This document shows positions 36,460 through 44,869 of a DNA stretch of 64,000 nt, piece by piece. The stretch's first letter is position 1. Every line of letters starts with the position of its first letter. The stretch is from Croceibacterium soli. GTDB taxonomy: Bacteria > Pseudomonadota > Alphaproteobacteria > Sphingomonadales > Sphingomonadaceae. The position numbers and the translations under genes were made by a program. The stretch lies in the NCBI RefSeq assembly GCF_009828065.1, contig NZ_WTYK01000002.1, positions 310,001-374,000 of the forward strand, read 5' to 3'. Below the pieces are notes generated by a model. The model saw nothing but the letters and a program-made list of their open reading frames with translations, was not told the DNA's origin and ran no database searches.

Positions 36460-36592
36460 ATCCTCCCCGCGACGGGGAGGTGGCAGACGCCGAAGGCGGC
36501 TGACGGAGGGGGCTCACTTCCAGCGCAGCGCTTGCGGCGCGCCCCCTCCACCGTCCTGCGGACGGTCCCCCTCCCCGTCCCGGGGAGGATTT
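36460..36592. repeat. Family A palindromic element, copy 2 (carries folC ribosome binding site)
   Basis: Left arm GATCCTCCCCGCGACGGGG, right arm CCCCGTCCCGGGGAGGATTT, with the shared GGAGGTGGC, GCTGACGGAGGG, CCCCCTCCACCG and GGTCCCCCTCC sub-motifs. The GGAGGA of the right arm (36584-36589) is six bases before the folC GTG, so the element provides folC's Shine-Dalgarno. Confidence 0.88.
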
Positions 36593-36595
36593 GAA

Positions 36596-37888
36596 GTGAA
36601 AGACTTCGCAGCTTCCGAGGACCCGGCGGTTCAGGCGCAGCTCGACCGGCTGGCGGCGCTGTCGCTGCCGCAGGGGCGGCTCGGGCTGGATACGATCCGC
36701 GAGCTGCTCGCCCGCGTGGGCGATCCGCAGAAGCACCTGCCGCCGGTGTTCCACGTCGCCGGCACCAACGGTAAGGGTTCGACTTGCGCCTATCTGCGCG
36801 CGATCATGGAAGCGGAAGGGCTGACGGTCCACGCGGCGATCAAGCCGCACCTCGTGCGCTACAACGAGCGGATCCGCATCGGCGGCAAGCTGATCTCGGA
36901 CCACGAGCTGGCCGCGCTGCTGAAGGAAGTGCTCGATCTCGGCGAGGAGCTCGGCCCGAGCTTCTTCGAGGTGACCACCGCCGCCACGTTCCTCGCCTTC
37001 GCGCGCCACCCGGCGGACGCCTGCATCATCGAGGTCGGGCTCGGCGGGCGGTTCGACGCGACCAATGTGATGGAGCGCCCGGCGGCATGCGGGATCGCCA
37101 CGCTCGGCATCGACCACGAGGCGTTCCTGCTGGTGCCGGAGGAAGGCGCTCCCGAGGAGCCGATGGTGCGCATCGCGTTCGAGAAGGCGGGCATCGCCCG
37201 TCCCGGCGCGCCGCTGGTGACCCAGACTTATCCCGAGGAGCTCGAGGCCGAGATCGCGCTGCGTGCCAGCCTCGCGGGCGCACCGCTGCACATGCGCGGG
37301 CGCGACTGGTGGGCCGAGGTGAACGAGGCCATCGAATACCGCGACCGTCATGGCGCGATCACCCTGCCCCTGCCGCAGCTTCCCGGCCGGCATCAGGGCG
37401 ACAACGCCGCGCTGGCCGTGGCCATGCTGCGCCACCAGGACCGGGTGAACGTCTCAGAGGCTGCAATGGCCGAGGGCATCCGCTCGGCACGCTGGCCGGC
37501 GCGTCTGCAACTGCTGGCGCAGGGCCCGCTGACAGAGCTAGCGCCCGCCCGCGAGGTGTGGCTCGACGGCGGGCACAACGCCGACGCGGGGCTCGCCATC
37601 GGCCGCCACTTTGCCGGGCAGCGCCTGCACCTGGTGATCGGGATGCTCGCCAACCGTTATCCGCAAGCGATCATCGATCCGCTCGAAGGACAACTCGCCA
37701 GCGTGACCGCGGTGCCGATCCAGGGCAGCGAGAGCCACGGCGCGGAAGCCTTCCCCGGCGCACGCTGGGCCAGCGATGCGGCGGACGCGCTACGCGGACT
37801 GCCGGACGACGGGCTGCCGGTGCTGATCGCCGGATCGCTGTACCTGGCAGGCAAGGTCCTCGCCGCGAACGACGAGATCCCCGACTAG
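36596..37888 (+). CDS. folC: Bifunctional folylpolyglutamate synthase / dihydrofolate synthase
   Basis: Joins glutamate to dihydropteroate and to folates. The 430-residue Mur-ligase-fold enzyme has the P-loop AGTNGKGST at 55-63, VTTAATFLAFA, EVGLGGRFDATNV and GIDHEAFL, and the C-terminal WLDGGHNADAG. The start is GTG at 36596, six bases after the GGAGGA that ends the family A repeat; no ribosome binding site outside the repeat is seen. Confidence 0.96.
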   Translation: MKDFAASEDPAVQAQLDRLAALSLPQGRLGLDTIRELLARVGDPQKHLPPVFHVAGTNGKGSTCAYLRAIMEAEGLTVHAAIKPHLVRYNERIRIGGKLISDHELAALLKEVLDLGEELGPSFFEVTTAATFLAFARHPADACIIEVGLGGRFDATNVMERPAACGIATLGIDHEAFLLVPEEGAPEEPMVRIAFEKAGIARPGAPLVTQTYPEELEAEIALRASLAGAPLHMRGRDWWAEVNEAIEYRDRHGAITLPLPQLPGRHQGDNAALAVAMLRHQDRVNVSEAAMAEGIRSARWPARLQLLAQGPLTELAPAREVWLDGGHNADAGLAIGRHFAGQRLHLVIGMLANRYPQAIIDPLEGQLASVTAVPIQGSESHGAEAFPGARWASDAADALRGLPDDGLPVLIAGSLYLAGKVLAANDEIPD

Positions 37889-37889
37889 G

Positions 37890-39602
37890 CTACTCCGCCG
37901 GTACGATTGCCCGATCGGGTGCGACGACGCCGGCGGCACGGCCGTAGCGGCGCTCGCGGATCCATTCGAACACGCACAGCACCACGGCCACGAGGCCGAT
38001 CAGCGTGACGAACAGGAACATGTTGTAATAGCCCTGCTCCTCGATCATCTGCCCGAGCGCACCGCGCCCGAGCGTGCCGACGAGCAGCGTCAGGGATGAG
38101 AGCAGCGCATACTGCACCGCGCTGTGGCCTTTCGCCACGATCGAGGAGAGCCAGGCGATATAGGCCGCGCCGGCGATCCCGGTGGAGAAGTTCTCCGCCC
38201 CGATCGTCACCATTAGCCGGGCAAGCTTCTCCGTGCCGCCGAGGTTCTCGATCGCCCAGGTGAAGCCGATGGCGTTGCTGACGGTCGACATCACCGCGCC
38301 GCCCGCCGCGAGGTCCGCGTAGAGCAGGTTCGTCGCCGCCGCGAGCGCCGCGCCGAGCGTCAGCGTCGCCATTCGGCCGAGCACCGTCAGCAGCCAGCCG
38401 CCGAACGCCAGCCCGAGCACCATGGCACCGATCCCGAAGAACTTCGAGGCGACCGCAACCTCGTCATTGGTGTAGCCGAGCTCACCCAGGTAGAACGGAT
38501 AGGCGAACGTGCCCCAGATCGAGTCCGTGATCCGGTAGGTCAGCACCAGCGCCAGGATCAGCACGAGCGCCCAACCGATGCGCCCGACGAACTCGGTCAG
38601 CGGCAGCACGAGCGCACGGTAGAGATGATCGGCCATCGCGCTGGAGCGCAGCGAACCCGCCTCCTCCGCTGTGACGACATGCCTGCCGTCGCGCTGCAGC
38701 TTGGCGAGCCAGCCGGCGATGAGGGCCGGCAGCACGATCGTGGCGATGACGATCAGCGGCCCGTAAGTGGCGGTGAAGACGGTCGGATCGGGCCGGGCGT
38801 CGGGCTCGGCGGTCATCGAGCGGACCATGAACACTATCACGACGCCGAGCGCCCAGGCCCACAGCAGGCCGACGGCCAGGAGCCCCCAGTTGCGGACGTT
38901 CGGGCGCAGCTGGCCGGGCTGGCGCAGTTCGGCCAGTTCCTCGGCGCTGGCGCCCAATGCCCGCTTGGCTTCCGCGTCGGGCGCGAACAGCCCGACGATA
39001 CCGATCGCCAGCAGGATCGCGCCCATCATCATGTAAGTCTGCGGCCAGCCGATCCGCGCCGCGACGATCAGCCCGAGGGCGCCGCCGACCAGCGACGAAA
39101 GACGGAAGCCCATCTGGTAGACCGTCGACAGGATATCGATCGTCGCCTCGTCGTCGGCGACGTCGATGCGCCAGGCGTTGATCACGATGTCCTGCGTCGC
39201 GCTGGCGAAGGCGCCGATACCCGCGAGCAGGGAGAACCAGCCGAGCGAGGTCTTGGGGTCGAGCGCCGACAGGCTCACGAGAATGATCCCGAGCACGACT
39301 TGCGCCAGCACGATCCACTGCTTGCGCTTGCCCAGCCGCCGCATGACCGGAATGTCGAACCTGTTGAGCAGCGGCGACCAGAGGAACTGGAACGAGTACG
39401 CGAGGCCGATCAGCGAGAAGACGCCCATCGTCTCTAGGTCTACCTCAGCCTCGGTTAGCCAGGCGTAGAGCGTGCCGAGGAACAGCGCGAACGGCAGGCC
39501 AGAAGCGAAGCCGAACAGCGCCATGAACCCGGTCTTGCGGTTGCGCAGCGCGCGCAGCAGGATGCGCCATCCGGGCTTCTTCGTGGCTACGGCTTCCGCC
39601 AT
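37890..39602 (-). CDS. ampG: AmpG-like MFS permease
   Basis: A 570-residue major-facilitator protein with about 14 membrane helices and a cytoplasmic insertion (about 195-245). The N-terminal FGFASGLPFALFLGTLYAWL and the ATQDIVINAWRIDVADDE motif after helix 4 are hallmarks of AmpG, which imports anhydro-muropeptides for cell-wall recycling and beta-lactamase induction. No ampC is nearby. The ATG at 39602 follows GGAG by seven bases. Convergent with folC (1 bp apart). Confidence 0.88.
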   Translation of the reverse strand: MAEAVATKKPGWRILLRALRNRKTGFMALFGFASGLPFALFLGTLYAWLTEAEVDLETMGVFSLIGLAYSFQFLWSPLLNRFDIPVMRRLGKRKQWIVLAQVVLGIILVSLSALDPKTSLGWFSLLAGIGAFASATQDIVINAWRIDVADDEATIDILSTVYQMGFRLSSLVGGALGLIVAARIGWPQTYMMMGAILLAIGIVGLFAPDAEAKRALGASAEELAELRQPGQLRPNVRNWGLLAVGLLWAWALGVVIVFMVRSMTAEPDARPDPTVFTATYGPLIVIATIVLPALIAGWLAKLQRDGRHVVTAEEAGSLRSSAMADHLYRALVLPLTEFVGRIGWALVLILALVLTYRITDSIWGTFAYPFYLGELGYTNDEVAVASKFFGIGAMVLGLAFGGWLLTVLGRMATLTLGAALAAATNLLYADLAAGGAVMSTVSNAIGFTWAIENLGGTEKLARLMVTIGAENFSTGIAGAAYIAWLSSIVAKGHSAVQYALLSSLTLLVGTLGRGALGQMIEEQGYYNMFLFVTLIGLVAVVLCVFEWIRERRYGRAAGVVAPDRAIVPAE

Positions 39603-39698
39603 GCGGCGCTCCTCAAAATATTCGAACCGCAAGAACTAGCGGCATCGCCCATCATTGGAAGGGTGGATGAACGGGCGATCAACAGCTAGGGCGCGGCA

Positions 39699-40610
39699 AT
39701 GGTCCAAGGCGAAAAACCCGAAGGCGAGCGAATCGCCAAGTTGCTGGCCCGGGCCGGTGTCGCCAGCCGGCGCGAAGTCGAGCGGATGATCGCCGAGGGG
39801 CGGGTCGCGCTGAACGGCGCCACGCTGCAGACCTCGGCCACGATCGTGCCCAACTTGCGGGGCGTGACGGTCGACGGAAATCCCGTCGGTTCCGCTGAGC
39901 GCACGCGGCTCTATCGGTTCCACAAGCCCGCCGGCCTGCTCACCGCCGAACGCGACCCGAAGGGCCGGCCGACGATCTACAACGCCCTCGCTAACGCCCT
40001 GCCGAAAGACGCACCGCGGCTGATGCCGGTCGGCCGACTGGACCTCAACACCGAAGGCCTGCTGCTGCTGACCAACGACGGCGAGCTCAAGCGCGCGATG
40101 GAGCTTCCCGCCAGCGAAGTCCCGCGCACATATCGCGCCCGCACGTTCGGCGAAGTCAGCCAGGCGCAGCTCGAAAGCCTGATGGACGGCATCACCATAG
40201 AAGGCGTCCGCTACGGCCCGATCGACGCCAACCTGGAGCGCCGCACCGGCCGCAACCAGTGGATCGAGCTGACCCTCACCGAAGGCAAGAACCGCGAGGT
40301 CCGCCGGGTGCTCGAACATCTCGGGCTTCAGGTCAGCCGCCTGCTGCGCACGAGCTACGGCCCGTTCGAGCTCGGCGATCTGCCGAAAGGCGCGGCCGAG
40401 GAAGTGAAGAAGCACGAGCTGGAGCGGTTCCAAAGCACCCTCAAGAAATCCTCCCCAGCACGGGGAGGTGGCGCCCGCGAAGCGGGTGACGGAGGGGGCC
40501 CACGACCACCACAGCGCCCGCGGCGGGCCCCCTCCACCACCGCCGCTCCGTCCTCCAGTTCTGGGCGCCGGCGGTCCCCCTCCCCGTCCCGGGGAGGACC
40601 GCGGAAGTGA
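39699..40610 (+). CDS. rluB: 23S rRNA pseudouridine synthase, RluB/RsuA family, repeat-encoded tail
   Basis: A 303-residue pseudouridine synthase. The S4 RNA-binding domain is at about 10-60 (IAKLLARAGVASRREVERMI), and the catalytic Asp115 is in GRLDLNTEGLLLLTNDG. Further motifs are RTYRAR and EGKNREVRRVLEHLGL. The last 54 residues, from about 250 on (SSPARGGGAREAGDGGGP onward), are Pro/Arg/Ser-rich and encoded entirely by family A repeat copy 3. That tail is likely disordered. The stop overlaps the rsmD GTG (GTGA). Confidence 0.95.
   Translation: MVQGEKPEGERIAKLLARAGVASRREVERMIAEGRVALNGATLQTSATIVPNLRGVTVDGNPVGSAERTRLYRFHKPAGLLTAERDPKGRPTIYNALANALPKDAPRLMPVGRLDLNTEGLLLLTNDGELKRAMELPASEVPRTYRARTFGEVSQAQLESLMDGITIEGVRYGPIDANLERRTGRNQWIELTLTEGKNREVRRVLEHLGLQVSRLLRTSYGPFELGDLPKGAAEEVKKHELERFQSTLKKSSPARGGGAREAGDGGGPRPPQRPRRAPSTTAAPSSSSGRRRSPSPSRGGPRK
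40447..40598. repeat. Family A palindromic element, copy 3 (inside rluB; carries rsmD ribosome binding site)
   Basis: Left arm AATCCTCCCCAGCACGGGG, right arm CCCCGTCCCGGGGAGGA. It lies in frame within rluB and supplies its C-terminus; its GGAGGA (40593-40598) sits eight bases before the rsmD GTG. Unlike copies 1 and 2 it is not intergenic. Confidence 0.88.
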
Positions 40611-41152
40611 GAATCATCGCCGGCGAATGGCGCCGGCGCCTGCTGAAGGCGCCGCCGGGCGAGGCTACGCGGCCGACCGCCGACCGCACGCGCGAAACGC
40701 TGTTCAACATGCTTGCCAGCCGCCTCGGTGACTTCGAGGGGCTCGCTGTGGCGGACCTGTTCGCCGGGTCCGGCGCTCTCGGCCTGGAAGCCCTCTCGCG
40801 CGGCGCGGCGACGTGCCTGTTCGTGGAGCAGGATGCGGCCGCCATCCGTGCGCTGCGGGCCAATATCGCCGCCTTGCGCGCTCAGACGCGGGGTTCGGTT
40901 CAGGCGAGTTCTGTCCTCTCGCTCCCCCAAGCCAAAGCACCGTACGACCTGCTGCTGCTGGACCCGCCATACGGCAGCGGCGCAGGCGCAGTGGCGCTGG
41001 ACCGGCTGACGCGGCTCGGCTGGATCGGGGAGGCGACCTGGATCGCCCTCGAAACCGCGAAGGACGAACCCGCGAGGGTCAAGGCCCTCGAGATCGAAGC
41101 CGAACGCACCGTCGGCTCGGCACGCCTTACGCTGCTTCGCCTGCCCCGCTAA
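40607..41152 (+). CDS. rsmD: 16S rRNA (guanine-966-N2)-methyltransferase
   Basis: Methylates G966 in helix 31. The 181-residue SAM enzyme starts MRIIAGEWRRRLLKAPPGEA and has TADRTRETLFNML, motif I ADLFAGSGALGLEALSRGA and the catalytic DPPY (residues 119-122). It starts at GTG 40607, overlapping the rluB stop, with the ribosome binding site inside the repeat. The rluB-rsmD order is common. Confidence 0.96.
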   Translation: MRIIAGEWRRRLLKAPPGEATRPTADRTRETLFNMLASRLGDFEGLAVADLFAGSGALGLEALSRGAATCLFVEQDAAAIRALRANIAALRAQTRGSVQASSVLSLPQAKAPYDLLLLDPPYGSGAGAVALDRLTRLGWIGEATWIALETAKDEPARVKALEIEAERTVGSARLTLLRLPR

Positions 41153-41175
41153 GTCCGCCCATTCTCCCCCTTACC

Positions 41176-41313
41176 CGTCATGCTGAACTTGTTTCAGCAC
41201 CCATCCCGCCACTCGCGCGGGGTCGTGAGTAGGGGCACGGGCGGGGACCGCCTGCCCGCAGCAAGTTCCGCGCCTCGCTGCCCCATGGGCCCTGAAACAA
41301 GTTCAGGGTGACG
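41176..41313. repeat. Family D palindromic element, copy 1
   Basis: Outer arms CGTCATGCTGAACTTGTTTC (41176-) and its complement GAAACAAGTTCAGGGTGACG at the end (one or two mismatches), around a GC-rich core with CATCCCGCCACTCGCG and TCCGCGCCTCGCTGCCCCAT. It shares all these with copy 2 at 41383. Intergenic, downstream of rsmD. Confidence 0.9.
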
Positions 41314-41314
41314 A

Positions 41315-41327
41315 GGGGGGGGGGGGG
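41315..41327. other. Homopolymer run of 13 G
   Basis: Thirteen consecutive G directly after family D copy 1. No gene starts nearby, so phase variation is unlikely; it is a slippage-prone and sequencing-error-prone site. Confidence 0.85.
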
Positions 41328-41382
41328 TGATTTAGGACGACGGAGAGGTGGATATCGCGATATCTCACGCTCTCACACTTTT

Positions 41383-41508
41383 CGTCATGCTGAACTTGTT
41401 TCAGCATCCATCCCGCCACTCTCGCAGGTCGTGGGTCGGGCCGCCTGCCCCCCCAGCAAGCTCCGCGCCTCGCTGCCCCATGGGCCCTGAAACAAGTTCA
41501 GGGTGACG
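41383..41508. repeat. Family D palindromic element, copy 2
   Basis: Same arms and same orientation as the element at 41176, with the core shortened by about 12 bp. The gap between the copies holds the G13 run and GATATCGCGATATC, a perfect palindrome at about 41351-41364. No gene is visible in 41153-41624. Confidence 0.9.
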
Positions 41509-41534
41509 GAAGAGGGCTAATGGTGATGGCCATG

Positions 41535-41618
41535 GCGTCGTCCCGGCGCATGCCGGGACCGCTGGCCGCCTGGGTCGAACCGTACGGCCGCGGTCCCGGA
41601 TCAAGTCCGGGACGACGT
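41535..41618. repeat. Family C palindromic element, copy at 41.5 kb
   Basis: GCGTCGTCCCGGCGCATGCC at the left and GGATCAAGTCCGGGACGACG at the right, with GCTGGCCGCCTGGGTCG between. Matches the second element at 17225-17308. It lies 6 bp beyond the stop of the neighbouring secreted-protein gene. Confidence 0.82.
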
Positions 41619-41624
41619 GACCAG

Positions 41625-42299
41625 TCAATCCCGCTCGCTGGCAGGCTCACCGGGCCAGTGCTGGAGAGCCCGCGACCGGCCGGGAGCTCCGCCCTCGCCA
41701 GGGTTCTGGCAGTTGTCCTGAACCTTTGCGGTGCAGACCGGGTAAGTCTTGTTCTGCGCGGAGGCCGGCGGCGGGGTGAGATTGCCGGGATTGGTGCGCA
41801 CGACAGTTGCCGGTGTTGCCGGGTCACCCTCATCCACAACGGTGGTGCTGGACGGCGGCGGGACGGCTCGGGCGTTTGCCTGGTTCGCCGTCTGCGCAGA
41901 GGCCGAAGCATCGACGCTGGTGCTCGCGCCCACGCTGGTCTGGCTGTCATTCGCCTGAGCCGCGATTTGTGCCTCGATTGAGGTCCAGGCACTCGCGCGG
42001 GCTTCAGGCGTCATGCCCATGATCTGCGTGCGCTGTTGCGGTGTCAGGAACCAGTAGGCATCGCGCTGCTTCGGCGTGAGCGTCCAGAAGTAAGTCTGGT
42101 GCTCCTGCTCCAGAGCGTCGTACGTCGCCCGCCGGTCGTCGGGCCATGCATCATACATCGCCCGCTGTTCGGCAGTGAGTTCGACATCCGCTGCGGCATT
42201 GGCGGACGTCTGAAGTTCCGGGGCGTCCTGCGCTGATAGGACGGCAGGGGCGGCGATGATGCCGATCGTCGCAGCGCCTGCCAATAAGAGCTTACGCAT
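41625..42299 (-). CDS. Secreted hypothetical protein, Gln/Thr/Ala-rich
   Basis: A 224-residue exported protein. The signal peptide (1 to about 25, LLLAGAATIGIIAAPAVLSA) is followed by a segment with repeated aromatic motifs (MYDAWPDDRRATYDALEQEH, YFWTLTPKQRDAYWFLTPQQ) and then a low-complexity Thr/Ser/Ala/Pro tail ending with two Cys. The central part resembles small sphingomonad proteins without known function; I recognise no named domain. The ATG at 42299 has GAGAG upstream. Divergent from the uvrD-like gene. Confidence 0.7.
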   Translation of the reverse strand: MRKLLLAGAATIGIIAAPAVLSAQDAPELQTSANAAADVELTAEQRAMYDAWPDDRRATYDALEQEHQTYFWTLTPKQRDAYWFLTPQQRTQIMGMTPEARASAWTSIEAQIAAQANDSQTSVGASTSVDASASAQTANQANARAVPPPSSTTVVDEGDPATPATVVRTNPGNLTPPPASAQNKTYPVCTAKVQDNCQNPGEGGAPGRSRALQHWPGEPASERD

Positions 42300-42427
42300 G
42301 CTGTCTCTCCTTGGCCCGTCCAAGGTTTCCTCGCTCTGCCGCCCCAACGGCGCGGCAAGCGCCCGGGTTCCGGCGCCGGGCCGATCCAAAGCTTGCACCC
42401 ACCTGCCGTGTTCCCTAGCTGTTCACC

Positions 42428-44734
42428 GTGAACGACACCCCCATCCCTGCCCCCGCGGACGCGCTGTCCGAAGCTCCCGAATGGCTCGCCGGATTGAACC
42501 CGCCGCAAAAGGAAGCAGTGCTCACAACCGAAGGGCCCGTGCTCATGCTGGCAGGCGCCGGCACGGGGAAAACCGCGGCTTTGACGGCGCGTCTGGCGCA
42601 TCTGATCCGCTCGCGCCGCGCCTGGCCGAGCGAGATCCTGTGCGTCACTTTCACCAACAAGGCGGCGCGCGAAATGCGCCACCGCGTGGGGCAGCTGATC
42701 GGCGACGCGGTGGAGGGAATGCCGTGGCTCGGCACCTTCCATTCGATTTGCGCCAAGATGCTCCGCCGGCACGCCGAACTGGTGGGGCTCGAGAGCAACT
42801 ACACGATCATCGACACCGACGATCAGCTCCGCCTGCTCAAGCAGCTCATCACCGAAAACGGTCTGGACGAGAAGCGCTGGCCGGCCCGCCAGCTCGCCGG
42901 GCTGATCGACCGGTGGAAGAACCGCGGGCTCAACCCAGACGATCTCGATGCGGTCGAGAACGAGGCCTATGCCAACGGCAAAGGCCAGCAGATGTACGGG
43001 CTCTACCAGCAGCGGCTGAAGGCGCTCAACGCCTGCGACTTCGGCGACCTGCTGCTCCACGTGCTCAACATCTTCCGCCGCGAGCACGACATCCTGCGCC
43101 AGTACCAGCAGCGCTTCAAATACGTGCTGGTGGACGAGTACCAGGACACCAATGCCGTGCAGTACCTGTGGCTGCGCCTGATCGCGCAGGAGCGGAAGAA
43201 CATCTGCGTGGTGGGGGACGACGACCAGTCGATCTATTCCTGGCGCGGCGCGGAAGTCGCCAACATCTTGCGGTTCGAGAAGGATTTCCCGGGCGCGAAG
43301 GTAATCCGGCTGGAGCAGAACTACCGCTCCACCCCGCCGATCCTGGCGGCAGCGTCCGGCCTGATCGCCGCCAACAGCGAGCGGCTCGGCAAGACGCTTT
43401 GGACCGAGCAAGGCGGCGGCGACCGCGTGCGCGTGATCGGCGTGTGGGACGGTCCCGAGGAAGCACGCCGCGTCGGCGAGGAGATCGAGCGGCTGGAGCG
43501 CGAGGGCGCCTCGATGGAAGGCATCGCGATCCTGGTGCGGGCGCAGTACCAGACTCGCGAGTTCGAGGACCGCTTCATCCAGATCGGGCTCGGCTACCGC
43601 ATCATCGGCGGCTTCCGTTTCTACGAACGTGCGGAAATTCGCGACGCCCTCGCCTATCTGCGGGTGATCGCCCAGCCGGCCGACGATCTGGCGTTCGAGC
43701 GGATCTACAACCAGCCCAAGCGCGGTCTCGGCGCCAAGACGCTGGAGAAGATGCACCAGCACGCCCGTCGGCGGGAGATGCCGCTCGCCGCCGCCGCGCT
43801 GGAGTTGGCCGACAGCGACGAACTGCCCGCCCGCGCGCGCGGAACCATCGGCAGCATGATGCGCGGCTTCCTGCGCTGGCGGGAGATGGCCGAGACGGTC
43901 ACCCCCTCCGAGCTGCTACGGACCGTGCTGGAGGAGACCGGCTACAACGCCATGCTCCAGGCGGAGCGTTCGGCCGAAAGCGCCGGTCGGCAGGAGAACC
44001 TCGCCGAGCTCGCCCGGGCAATGGAGGAGTACGAAACGCTCGGCGACTTCCTCGAGCATGTCAGCCTCGTCATGGACAACGAGGCGGCGGGTAACGAGGA
44101 GAAGGTCACCATCATGACCATCCACGCTGCCAAGGGCCTGGAGTTCGACAACGTGTTCCTGCCCGGCTGGGAGGAAGGCGTGTTCCCCAGCCAGCGCTCC
44201 CTCGACGAAGGTGGCCTCGCCAGCTTGGAGGAGGAGCGCCGCCTGGCCTATGTCGCGATTACCCGTGCCCGCCGGCGCTGCACGATCCTGCACGCCAGCA
44301 ACCGCCGCATCTATGGCCAGTGGACCAGCTCCATCCCCTCCCGCTTCATCGCCGAACTGCCCGAAGAGCACATCGAGCAGGAGACCACGATGACCGGCGG
44401 GGCATCGCTGTGGCGCGCCAACTGGTCGGAGCATGACGATCCGTTCGCCAGCGTCGCCCGCCAGCAGCCGAGCCGCACGGTCACCCGAGGCCCCGGCTGG
44501 CAGCGTGCCGTCGCCACCGGATACGACGCGACGCCGAAACGCCTTGCCGAACCGGGCCGCAGCGCCGCCAGCTTCGCCGCCAAGCCGCGCACCGACATCG
44601 CGATCGGCGACCGGGTGTTCCACGACAAGTTCGGCTATGGCGAAGTCGTGGGCCAGGAAGGCAACAAGCTGGAGATCGAATTCGAGCAAGCCGGCCGCAA
44701 GCGAGTGATCGACAGCTTCGTGACTCCGGCATGA
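42428..44734 (+). CDS. pcrA: UvrD/PcrA-type superfamily 1 DNA helicase
   Basis: A 768-residue 3'-5' helicase of nucleotide-excision and mismatch repair. Motif I GAGTGKT at 43-49, Ia VTFTNKAAREM, II VLVDEYQDTN, III VGDDDQSIYSWRGAE, IV IRLEQNYRS, V TIHAAKGLEFDNVFLPG and VI LAYVAITRAR are all intact. The C-terminal GDRVFHDKFGYGEVV is the Tudor-like RNA-polymerase-binding domain of UvrD/PcrA. The start is GTG at 42428. Confidence 0.96.
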   Translation: MNDTPIPAPADALSEAPEWLAGLNPPQKEAVLTTEGPVLMLAGAGTGKTAALTARLAHLIRSRRAWPSEILCVTFTNKAAREMRHRVGQLIGDAVEGMPWLGTFHSICAKMLRRHAELVGLESNYTIIDTDDQLRLLKQLITENGLDEKRWPARQLAGLIDRWKNRGLNPDDLDAVENEAYANGKGQQMYGLYQQRLKALNACDFGDLLLHVLNIFRREHDILRQYQQRFKYVLVDEYQDTNAVQYLWLRLIAQERKNICVVGDDDQSIYSWRGAEVANILRFEKDFPGAKVIRLEQNYRSTPPILAAASGLIAANSERLGKTLWTEQGGGDRVRVIGVWDGPEEARRVGEEIERLEREGASMEGIAILVRAQYQTREFEDRFIQIGLGYRIIGGFRFYERAEIRDALAYLRVIAQPADDLAFERIYNQPKRGLGAKTLEKMHQHARRREMPLAAAALELADSDELPARARGTIGSMMRGFLRWREMAETVTPSELLRTVLEETGYNAMLQAERSAESAGRQENLAELARAMEEYETLGDFLEHVSLVMDNEAAGNEEKVTIMTIHAAKGLEFDNVFLPGWEEGVFPSQRSLDEGGLASLEEERRLAYVAITRARRRCTILHASNRRIYGQWTSSIPSRFIAELPEEHIEQETTMTGGASLWRANWSEHDDPFASVARQQPSRTVTRGPGWQRAVATGYDATPKRLAEPGRSAASFAAKPRTDIAIGDRVFHDKFGYGEVVGQEGNKLEIEFEQAGRKRVIDSFVTPA

Positions 44735-44843
44735 CAGAGCAGTCTAGGGACCTTTACTAGGGGCCGCGTGAGCCGTCCGTAATATTACCCATTCCGTCGC
44801 TGCGCCGGGACCGTTCTGCCCTGCCATCCCTTCCCGGAGTCCA

Positions 44844-44853
44844 CCCCCCCCCC
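44844..44853. other. Run of 10 C in the leader of the ferritin-like gene
   Basis: Ten consecutive C, followed by GGGAATGGAGG, 17 bp before the GTG of the downstream gene and 7 bp before its Shine-Dalgarno. Slippage here would change the leader but not the protein. Confidence 0.85.
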
Positions 44854-44869
44854 GGGAATGGAGGAAAAC

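Noticed and set aside
35315-37435. A 706-codon minus-strand frame across trpA, accD and folC
   Set aside because: It crosses three well-supported plus-strand genes and a repeat, and has the composition of an antisense shadow.
41315-41327. G13 tract as a phase-variation switch
   Set aside because: It is not in a promoter or reading frame of any supported gene; the neighbours end, rather than start, on that side.
42256-44094. A 612-codon plus-strand frame overlapping the UvrD/PcrA gene
   Set aside because: It is the +1 shadow of the helicase, Arg/Pro-rich; all helicase motifs are in the other frame.
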